From contig NZ_JAZARE010000004.1 in NCBI RefSeq assembly GCF_036231905.1, positions 186,001-250,000 on the forward strand: a stretch of 64,000 nt of DNA, given 5' to 3'. A program made the translations under genes and the position numbers. The notes below the pieces were generated by a model. The model worked only from the letters and a program-made list of their open reading frames with translations, was not told the origin of the DNA and ran no database searches. Positions 36,655 through 43,115 of this stretch are shown in pieces (the first letter of the stretch is position 1; each line of letters begins with the position of its first letter). This stretch comes from CAMLIZ01 sp036231905 (GTDB lineage Bacteria; Pseudomonadota; Gammaproteobacteria; Burkholderiales; Burkholderiaceae_C).

Positions 36655-36912
36655 TCATCCACCGCTCAGCGCCTGCACGATGGCCACCGCATCCTGCGGT
36701 TGCAGGGGCTGCGCCAGGTCGCGCACACCAAGCCCATTCACGAAGACGCGCATGTTGGCCCGAAGCTGTTGCTGCTCGTCCACCACCCGGAAGCGGATGC
36801 CCGGATAGCGCCGCTCCAGGTCGTCGAACAGCGCCAGCAGCGTGTCGCCCTGCGCCTGCACCTGCGCCGCGCCGGTGTAGCTGCGCAGCGCACTCGGCAC
36901 CAGCACGTTCAT
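36655..36912 (-). CDS. MoaD/ThiS family ubiquitin-like sulfur carrier
   Basis: An 85-residue beta-grasp protein ending in the di-Gly tail (LSGG) needed for adenylation and thiocarboxylation. The start MNVLVPSALRSYTGA and 'VFVNGLGVRDLAQPLQPQDAVAI' match MoaD/ThiS relatives. Its start overlaps the BNR-repeat gene by 4 bases (ATGA), showing a fixed pairing seen in other bacteria; the pathway is not known. An E1-like partner could be the MoeB/ThiF protein at 49682-50440, an inference from presence in the same region only. Confidence 0.82.
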   Translation of the reverse strand: MNVLVPSALRSYTGAAQVQAQGDTLLALFDDLERRYPGIRFRVVDEQQQLRANMRVFVNGLGVRDLAQPLQPQDAVAIVQALSGG

Positions 36913-38051
36913 GCCGGTAACTCCGCCACTTCCACCGCGTAGATCTCCGGCAGGTGGCGCGCGATGTTGGCCCAGCGGGCGCCACCGTCGTGGCCCACCC
37001 AGAGTTCGCCGCTGGTGGTGCCCAGGTAGAGCGCGGGCTCGGCGCTGCTGTCGGCGGTCATCGCCTGGCGCTTCACCGTCCACCAGGCCTGCTCTCGCGG
37101 CAGGCCTTCGTCCAGCCGCTGCCAGCGCTGGCCGCCATCGCGTGTCATATACGCGGCCGGTCGGCCCGCCGGGCTGGTGCGCGGCCACACGTCAGTGCCG
37201 TCCATCGGGAACACCCAGGCGGTGTTGGCGTCGTGCGGGTGCACCACCATCGGAAAGCCGATGTCGCCCACGTCGGCCGGCATGTGGCGGCCGATGCGCT
37301 GCCAGGCCGTGCCGGGCCGGTCCAGCCGGTAGATGCCGCAGTGGTTCTGCTGGTACAGGCGGTCGGGCTGGCTGGGGCACAGGCGCACGCAATGCGGGTC
37401 GTGGAAGGTCACGGTGCGGGCGTCGAACCCTTCCACCACCTCCATGCCCTGTATCAGGGGCGCCCAGCTGCGCCCGCCATCGCGGGACTCGTGCACCCCG
37501 CCGCCGGACATGCCGAACAGCAGGTGCGCCGGATCGCGCGGGTCCACGATGATGGAGTGCAGCTTCGGGCCGTCGGGTGTGCCGTCCTGCGCGCTGCCCA
37601 TCCATTCGCGGAACTGGGCGTCATCGTTCACCGAGGGCAGCGGCATCCAGCTGACGCCGCCGTCCTCCGAGCGGAACAGGCCTTGCGGTGAGGTGCCGGC
37701 ATACCAGGTGTCGCGCTCGCTCGCGTGGCCCGGCGTGAGCCAGAAGGTGTGGTCCACGGTGCGCGCGGGCAGGCCGTTCGTCGGCGGGCTGAAGGCGGGC
37801 GGCTGGCGTGCTTCCTTCCAGGTTTGGCCGAGGTCGGTGGAGCGGAACACGGTGGGCCCCAGGTGGCCGGTCTTGGCGGCCAGCAGCAGGGTGCGGCCGT
37901 CGCGCGGGTCCAGCTGCACGTGGCTGACGATGTGGCCCAGGAAGTGCGGGCCGTCCACGCGCCAGGTGTCGCGCCGCCTGTCGCCATGGAACAGCCAGGC
38001 GCCCTTGCGCGTGGCCACGAGCAGCACCAGCCGGGTCGGGGAAGAGGTCAT
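36909..38051 (-). CDS. BNR/sialidase-like beta-propeller protein
   Basis: A 380-residue protein built from repeated BNR-type blocks, each with an S/T-x-D-x-G-x-T/S-W form: 'FRSTDLGQTWKEAR', 'FRSEDGGVSWMPLP', 'ESRDGGRSWAPL', 'MTRDGGQRWQRL' and 'GHDGGARWANI'. These form a six- or seven-bladed propeller as in sialidases and VPS10-like proteins, but I see no sialidase active-site Arg triad with confidence. No signal peptide is present, so it is probably cytoplasmic. It is cotranscribed with the MoaD-like gene by a 4-base overlap; role unknown. Confidence 0.83.
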   Translation of the reverse strand: MTSSPTRLVLLVATRKGAWLFHGDRRRDTWRVDGPHFLGHIVSHVQLDPRDGRTLLLAAKTGHLGPTVFRSTDLGQTWKEARQPPAFSPPTNGLPARTVDHTFWLTPGHASERDTWYAGTSPQGLFRSEDGGVSWMPLPSVNDDAQFREWMGSAQDGTPDGPKLHSIIVDPRDPAHLLFGMSGGGVHESRDGGRSWAPLIQGMEVVEGFDARTVTFHDPHCVRLCPSQPDRLYQQNHCGIYRLDRPGTAWQRIGRHMPADVGDIGFPMVVHPHDANTAWVFPMDGTDVWPRTSPAGRPAAYMTRDGGQRWQRLDEGLPREQAWWTVKRQAMTADSSAEPALYLGTTSGELWVGHDGGARWANIARHLPEIYAVEVAELPA

Positions 38052-38508
38052 GTGCGGTCACGCCAGCAAGCTGCCGCAGGGCAGCGGGGCGGGCGAAGGA
38101 TTCGCCGGTCATCCTGCACGACGAATGAGCCGGGCAGATTTCGACAACGGCCATCCAGACCATCGCAGACCATCGCCGCGCAGAGGTGAATACGCACACG
38201 CTCCAGTGCGACTTGTTTCGCGTGCCCTGCACCCAATGCGCCGCACCCTTAGAGTGGGCTTCATGTGTTCCACCCCCTTCCACGTCGCGGCCCGCGGCGC
38301 TGCTCGCGAAAAGGTTTCGCGTGACGCGTGCCCGCGGTGCACACCCGGGCGCTCGCGCGCCGGCTGGGGGCCACGCACCCGTCAGCCGGCCGCACATCCC
38401 TGAGCCCGGCGATCGCTTCCACCCTTTTGCGCAACTCCTCAGATCGCCGGGCACCTCGCCCGCGCGCTGACGCGTGCCTGCATCGTGCAGGTGCGCGTCC
38501 ACACACTG
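38052..38508. other. Long intergenic region between divergent BNR and Rnk-like genes
   Basis: About 460 bases between the start of the minus-strand BNR gene and the ribosome site of the plus-strand Rnk-like gene. Short frames occur on both strands without ribosome sites or family motifs. No convincing -10/-35 pair, tRNA or repeat was found by eye; the promoters for both divergent units must lie here. Confidence 0.45.
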
Positions 38509-38520
38509 AAGGACCGCCTC

Positions 38521-38943
38521 GTGGAAGCCTTGACATTCGAGCGCACGCTCACTGAACTGGACCATGTCCGCCTGCTGAACCTGCTGCGGCGCGACCCGCT
38601 GGGCGAGGGCCTGCCGGGCCGCGGGCACGACGTGGAGGACCTGCTGGACGCGTCGGCCATCGTGCCGTCGCGCGAGGTGCCACCGGACGTGGTCACCATG
38701 TATTCGCAAGTGCTGTTGCAGGACCTGCAGACCGGGCAGCGCAGCACGCTCACGCTGTGCTACCCCGCCGACGCCGAGCCGGCCGCCGGTTTCGTGTCGG
38801 TGCTGTCGCCGGTGGGCCGCAGCCTGCTGGGCCTGCGCGTGGGCAGCGTGGCGCGCTGGGCCACGCCGGTGGGGGAGGACAAGAGCGCCGAGGTGCTGGC
38901 GATCCTCTTCCAGCCTGAATCCAGTGGCGACTTTTCGTTGTAG
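38521..38943 (+). CDS. Rnk/GreA-GreB family regulator of nucleoside diphosphate kinase type
   Basis: A 140-residue protein: an N-terminal helical part ('FERTLTELDHVRLLNLLRR'), then 'ASREVPPDVVTMYSQVLLQD' and a C-terminal GreA/GreB FKBP-like domain with 'TLCYPADAEP...ISVLSPVGRSLLGL' type pattern. This matches Rnk-like proteins that bind RNA polymerase but lack the Gre coiled coil. GTG 38521 is selected because AAGGA (38509-38513) lies 7 bases upstream; an upstream GTG at 38485 has no ribosome site. The universal stress gene follows after 13 bases, so the two are likely cotranscribed. Confidence 0.85.
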   Translation: MEALTFERTLTELDHVRLLNLLRRDPLGEGLPGRGHDVEDLLDASAIVPSREVPPDVVTMYSQVLLQDLQTGQRSTLTLCYPADAEPAAGFVSVLSPVGRSLLGLRVGSVARWATPVGEDKSAEVLAILFQPESSGDFSL

Positions 38944-38956
38944 TGAAGGAGGCTCC

Positions 38957-39901
38957 ATGACGACGTTCAACTCTCTCCTGGCCGCCACCGACTTCTCCGC
39001 CGATGGCAACAATGCCGTGCGCCGCGCGGCCCTGCTGGCGCATGAGCATGGCGCCCGGCTGCACATCCTGCACGTGCTGCCGGCCGACGGCTGCAAGCCC
39101 TTGCGCGACTGGTTCTCACCCACCACCGACATCGACCTGAAGGGCGCGCAGGCGCGGGCCGCGCTGCATCGCGTGGCGGTGGAGATCGCCGCCGCTTATG
39201 ACGTGCGGGCCACGGTGGAGGTCGCCGTCGGCGACCCCCTGGCCACGCTGATGCGTGCATCGGCCCACGCCGACCTGGTGGTGCTGGGCCAGCGCGGCCA
39301 CAGCCGGCTGCCCAAGCCGCTGATCGGCCGCACCGCCGACCGCATGCTGCGCACCTGCCGGCGCCCGGTGCTCGTAATCAAGAAGCCGGCCGAGGCGCCG
39401 TACCGGCGGGTGCTGAGCCCGGTGGACTTCACCGCGGGTTCGGATCGCGCCTTGCAGCTGGCCGCGCTGCTGGCGGCCAACGCGCAGGTGCATGTGTTCC
39501 ATGCGCTGGACACGCATCGCGACGCGGTGCTGCGCCGCGCCGACGTGGACGAGTCCCTGATCCGCAAGCTGGGCGCCAACGCGGCGGCCGCCACCGGCAG
39601 CCGCATGCGCCGCCTGGCCGCCCGGCTCGGCCTGGACCGCACGCACCTGGTGTTCTCGGTGGGCCGCGGTGCCGCCGACCTGGCCACCTTGCAGCAGGCG
39701 AGGCTGCTGGGCGCCGACCTCATCGTCGCCGGCAAGCAGGGCCGGTCCACGCTGGGCGAGTTCCTGCTCGGCAGCGTGAGCAGCCGGGTGCTGTCGGGGG
39801 CGGAATGCGACATGCTGATCGTGCCGCGGCCGCGTGATGCGCCGCTGCCCCCGCCCATGAGGGCCTGGCGTGTCGCGCCACGGCCCGCCGCGGCACGCTG
39901 A
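38957..39901 (+). CDS. Tandem universal stress protein (UspA family)
   Basis: A 314-residue protein with two Usp domains. Domain 1 (~1-145) begins 'SLLAATDFSADGNNAVRRAA' and has 'VLGQRGHSRLPKPLIG'; domain 2 (~150-305) begins 'RVLSPVDFTAGSDRALQLAA' and keeps the ATP-binding G-2x-G-9x-G-S pattern in 'AGKQGRSTLGEFLLGS'. Such proteins bind nucleotide and respond to starvation or redox stress. The ATG at 38957 follows AAGGAGG by 6 bases, a strong ribosome site. A hairpin at 39910-39937 may end the transcript. Confidence 0.9.
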   Translation: MTTFNSLLAATDFSADGNNAVRRAALLAHEHGARLHILHVLPADGCKPLRDWFSPTTDIDLKGAQARAALHRVAVEIAAAYDVRATVEVAVGDPLATLMRASAHADLVVLGQRGHSRLPKPLIGRTADRMLRTCRRPVLVIKKPAEAPYRRVLSPVDFTAGSDRALQLAALLAANAQVHVFHALDTHRDAVLRRADVDESLIRKLGANAAAATGSRMRRLAARLGLDRTHLVFSVGRGAADLATLQQARLLGADLIVAGKQGRSTLGEFLLGSVSSRVLSGAECDMLIVPRPRDAPLPPPMRAWRVAPRPAAAR

Positions 39902-39909
39902 GCGGTCAC

Positions 39910-39937
39910 CGAGGGCGCGGCGCCCGCTGCGCCCTCG
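39910..39937. terminator. Hairpin between convergent usp and mrpG genes
   Basis: CGAGGGCGC and GCGCCCTCG form a perfect 9-bp stem with a 10-base loop, 8 bases after the usp stop and 23 bases from the mrpG stop. There is no clear T-run on either side, so it may be a weak bidirectional terminator or a mRNA 3'-end hairpin. Confidence 0.45.
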
Positions 39938-39960
39938 TCTCGCCCGCTCCTCCGGCGAGC

Positions 39961-40329
39961 TCAGGGCTCCGGTGTCTCGGGTGTGCGAGGCGCCGGTCCC
40001 GACTCGGCGGTACTGCGCAGCGGTGGCGGCAGCGGATCGCCCGCCTGTCGGCGCCTGAAGAGTGCCGCGCGCGCCAGCACCACGGTGCTCACCGGCGCGG
40101 TGATGCTCAGCAGCACGATCACCAGCCAGGCCTGCAGCGATGGCGCCTGCGCTGGCGCCGAGAAGTGCAGGACCGTCGCCAGCGCCACCAGCCAGGCGCC
40201 CAGCGTGGAGGCCATGGCCGGGGCATGCAGCCGCAGGAAGAAGTCCGGCAGGCGCCACAGGCCCACGGCCGCCGTGAGCACCAGCGCGCCGCTGGCCACC
40301 AGCAGCAGCGCGACGATCAGCTCGATCAT
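39961..40329 (-). CDS. mrpG: Multisubunit Na+/H+ antiporter subunit G
   Basis: A 122-residue protein with three membrane helices, starting MIELIVALLLVASGALVLTAAVGLWRLPDF and containing 'RLHAPAMASTLG', the MrpG/PhaG signature. The C-terminal ~30 residues are Pro/Glu-rich and probably disordered. Last gene of the six-gene minus-strand mrp operon; the start overlaps mrpF by 4 bases. MrpG is a small structural subunit of the hetero-oligomeric antiporter at the inner membrane. Confidence 0.92.
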   Translation of the reverse strand: MIELIVALLLVASGALVLTAAVGLWRLPDFFLRLHAPAMASTLGAWLVALATVLHFSAPAQAPSLQAWLVIVLLSITAPVSTVVLARAALFRRRQAGDPLPPPLRSTAESGPAPRTPETPEP

Positions 40330-40604
40330 TCGATCACCTCCCCCCGCAGCAGGAACTTGGCCAGAGCCACCGAGCCCACGAAGCCGAACAGCGCCATCAG
40401 CAACGCGGCCTCGAAGGTCATGCTGCTGCCATAGCGGATCGCCAGCACCAGCATGACGAGCAGGCCCACCACGAACAGGAAGTCCAGCGCCAGCACGCGG
40501 TCCTGGGCGCTGGGGCCGCGCATCAGGCGCCACAGGGTCAGCGCCATGGCCAGCCCGTAGAGCAGCAGCGTCACCGTGATGGCCGCGGACAGCAGCGGGC
40601 TCAT
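40326..40604 (-). CDS. mrpF: Multisubunit Na+/H+ antiporter subunit F
   Basis: A 92-residue, three-helix membrane protein with the MrpF/PhaF pattern 'LWRLMRGPSAQDRVLALDFLFVVGL' and 'FEAALLMALFGFVGSVALAKFLLRGEVIE'. It overlaps mrpE upstream and mrpG downstream by 4 bases each, so all are translated from one mRNA. Confidence 0.93.
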   Translation of the reverse strand: MSPLLSAAITVTLLLYGLAMALTLWRLMRGPSAQDRVLALDFLFVVGLLVMLVLAIRYGSSMTFEAALLMALFGFVGSVALAKFLLRGEVIE

Positions 40605-41095
40605 TCAAAGATCTCCAGCAGGGGTCGTTCGTAGCGGGCCTTGAAGTGCCCGATGAAGGCCGCCTCGTCGTCGGCACCGAGGTCGAACACATGGAGCAGC
40701 AGTGCGCTGCGATCGGGCGCGAGCTCGCACCACACGGTGCCCGGCACCACGGTGGTGATGATGGCCAGCGCTGCCAGCGCATGGGCATCGCGCAGGTGCA
40801 GCGGCACGGTCACGAAGCGCCCGCGCGGCGCCTGCCGGCCGGCCCGCAGCACGCCGCGGCCCACGCTCAGTGCCGACAGCACCACGTCGCCGCCCACGCG
40901 CAGGATCAGCGCTGCCAGCACAGCGGGCCGCCGCACCGGGCCGGCCGCCGGCCGCAGCGGTGCCAGCAGCACCGGCATCACCAGGGCCACCACCGCGCCC
41001 AGCACCACCTGCCCCACGCCGGGCGAGGGGTTGAGCAGCAGCCACAGCGCCAGCAACGCGGCCGACAGCAGCGGGGCGGGCCACCAGCGCTTCAC
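40601..41095 (-). CDS. mrpE: Multisubunit Na+/H+ antiporter subunit E
   Basis: A 164-residue protein with membrane helices in the first ~50 residues and a cytoplasmic part carrying 'TVVPGTVWCELAPDRSALLLHVFDL', the MrpE signature. GTG start at 41095 overlaps the mrpD stop by 4 bases. Required for assembly of the antiporter in studied relatives. Confidence 0.9.
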   Translation of the reverse strand: MKRWWPAPLLSAALLALWLLLNPSPGVGQVVLGAVVALVMPVLLAPLRPAAGPVRRPAVLAALILRVGGDVVLSALSVGRGVLRAGRQAPRGRFVTVPLHLRDAHALAALAIITTVVPGTVWCELAPDRSALLLHVFDLGADDEAAFIGHFKARYERPLLEIFE

Positions 41096-42774
41096 GGGGC
41101 GGCCCCCGGAGCGGCCGGCACGGGGCCGCCGCGCGTGACCGGCCGGCTGCCCAGCACCGCGCCGATGTAGTGCTGCGGCTGGTGCAGCGCCTCGGCGGTG
41201 GCGCGCATGTAGGCCAGTGCCGCCTCGCCCTGCAGCACCAGGGCGATGCAGGCGCCCAGCAGCAGGCCGATGGGCAGGCATTCGACGATGCGCAGCCGGG
41301 GCGCGGGCCGGCCCGCGGGTGCCCAGAAGTGGCGGATGCCCACGCGCACCAGCGCGGTGGCCGCGAGCAGGCCAGACACGATGAGCAGCACGAACAGCGT
41401 ACGCCCTGCCGCCAGGCCGGCGGCCCCCACCGGCGCGTCGAGCAGGGCCGACAGCATGGCCAGCTTGCCGATGAAGCCCGACAGCGGCGGCAGCCCGGCC
41501 ACCACCAGCGTGCAGAGCAGGAAGGCCAGGCCCAGGAAGGCCAGCGCGCCGGGCAGCGCATGGCCGATCAGCACCTCTTCCTCGTCGTCCAGGTTGGCAT
41601 CGCGCGGCGGCTCCGCGTCCAGAAAGTCGGGCAGGTGGTCGTCATCGTCCGGCGGAGGCGCCAGCTCCACCTGGCGCGCCCGCTCCATCAGCTCGACCAG
41701 CAGGAACAGCGCGCAGCCCGCCAGCGTGGAGCTGGCCAGGTAGTAGAGCGCGCCGGTGCTCAAGCCGGGCGTGTCGAACCCGATGGCAGCCAGCAGCGTG
41801 CCGGACGACGCGATGACGCTGAAGCCGGCCAGGCGGTCCAGCCGCTGCGAGGCCATCATGCCGACCGCTCCGAAGGCCAGCGTGACCAGCCCGCTCCAGG
41901 CCAGCACCCCGCCGCCGAACAGCGCGGATGCGCCCGCGCTGGCCGGAAAGCACAGTGTCCACAGGCGCAGCAGCGCATACACGCCCACCTTGGTGAGGAT
42001 GGCGAACAGTGCCGCCACCGGCGCACCGGCCGCGGCATAGGCCGGCGGCAGCCAGAAGTTGAGCGGCCACACGGCAGCCTTGGCGAGGAAGGCGATGGCG
42101 AGGATGGCCGCGCCGGCGTGCAGCAGGCCACGGTCGCTGGCAGGCACCTGCGGCAGCTTGTGTGCGATGTCGGCCATGTTCAAGGTGCCGGTCACGCCGT
42201 ACAGCAGTGCCACGCCGATCAGGAACAGCAGCGAGGCCACCAGGTTGATCGCGATGTAGTGCAGGCCGGCGCGCACGCGGTCGCTGCCGCCGCCGTGCAT
42301 CAGCAGGCCATAGGACGCGGCCAGCAGCACCTCGAAGAACACGAACAGGTTGAACAGGTCGGCGGTGAGGAAGGCGCCGTACAGGCCCATCAGCTGCAGT
42401 TGGAACAGGGGATGGAAGTGCACCCCGGCGCGGTGCCAGCGCGCCAGCGAGAAGGCCAGCGCCGCCACCCCGGCGCTGCCGGCCAGCACCATCATCAGGG
42501 CCGACAGCCGGTCCACCACCAGCACGATGCCGAAGGGCACCGGCCAGTTGCCGGGCAGGTACACGCCGAAGGCCGCCGGCGCGTCATGCCGGTCCACCCA
42601 CCACAGCAGCGCGATGGCCAGCCCGAGGCCGGCGACCGCCGAGGCCAGGCTGAGCGCGGCGGCCAGCGCCCGGCGCCGGTCCGCCAGCAACAGCAGCACG
42701 GCGGCGGTGGCCAGCGGCAGCAGCACCGGGACCACGAGCAGCCGCTGCACCGGCCAGTCGGCCACGCCGGTCAT
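41092..42774 (-). CDS. mrpD: Multisubunit Na+/H+ antiporter subunit D
   Basis: A 560-residue membrane protein of the NuoL/M/N-like antiporter class with about 14 helices. Conserved charged sites include E148 in the helix 'FNLFVFFEVLLAASYGL' and K232 in 'AFLAKAAVWPLNFWLPPAYA'. A hydrophilic loop at residues 371-400 is very acidic (PPPDDDDHLPDFLDAEP), as is common for PhaD of Gram-negatives. MrpD with MrpA is thought to carry the ion path. It overlaps mrpC and mrpE by 4 bases each. Confidence 0.94.
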   Translation of the reverse strand: MTGVADWPVQRLLVVPVLLPLATAAVLLLLADRRRALAAALSLASAVAGLGLAIALLWWVDRHDAPAAFGVYLPGNWPVPFGIVLVVDRLSALMMVLAGSAGVAALAFSLARWHRAGVHFHPLFQLQLMGLYGAFLTADLFNLFVFFEVLLAASYGLLMHGGGSDRVRAGLHYIAINLVASLLFLIGVALLYGVTGTLNMADIAHKLPQVPASDRGLLHAGAAILAIAFLAKAAVWPLNFWLPPAYAAAGAPVAALFAILTKVGVYALLRLWTLCFPASAGASALFGGGVLAWSGLVTLAFGAVGMMASQRLDRLAGFSVIASSGTLLAAIGFDTPGLSTGALYYLASSTLAGCALFLLVELMERARQVELAPPPDDDDHLPDFLDAEPPRDANLDDEEEVLIGHALPGALAFLGLAFLLCTLVVAGLPPLSGFIGKLAMLSALLDAPVGAAGLAAGRTLFVLLIVSGLLAATALVRVGIRHFWAPAGRPAPRLRIVECLPIGLLLGACIALVLQGEAALAYMRATAEALHQPQHYIGAVLGSRPVTRGGPVPAAPGAAP

Positions 42775-43115
42775 GGCTGCTCCTCCTCGCCGTCCACATG
42801 GTCGCCGCCGCTCAGCCCGCGCAGGGCGAGCAGCACCACCAGGAACAGGGCGGTGGTGGCAAAGCCGATCACGATGGCGGTGAGCACCAGCGACTGCGGC
42901 AACGGGTCGGTGTAGTGCAGCAGGTCCGGCGGCACGCCGGTCTGCACGATCGGCTCCTTGTCGATCGACAGGCTGCCCACGCTGAAGATGAACAGGTTGA
43001 CGGCATAGGACAGCAGCGACAGGCCGATCAGCACCTGGAACGTGCGCGGGCGCAGCACCAGCCACACGCCCGCGCTGGCGAGCACGCCGATGGCCAACGA
43101 GATCACCACCTCCAT
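42771..43115 (-). CDS. mrpC: Multisubunit Na+/H+ antiporter subunit C
   Basis: A 114-residue NuoK-like protein with three membrane helices: 'VISLAIGVLASAGVWLVL', 'FQVLIGLSLLSYAVNLFIF' and 'LVLTAIVIGFATTALFLVVLL'. The D70/DPLPQ segment before helix three is the MrpC hallmark. A short acidic tail ends the protein. Start ATG 43115 shares a base with the mrpA stop. Confidence 0.93.
   Translation of the reverse strand: MEVVISLAIGVLASAGVWLVLRPRTFQVLIGLSLLSYAVNLFIFSVGSLSIDKEPIVQTGVPPDLLHYTDPLPQSLVLTAIVIGFATTALFLVVLLALRGLSGGDHVDGEEEQP

Noticed and set aside
41574..41665. Very acidic insertion in mrpD as a possible novelty
   Set aside because: Acidic loops at this place are common in PhaD/MrpD of Gram-negative bacteria.
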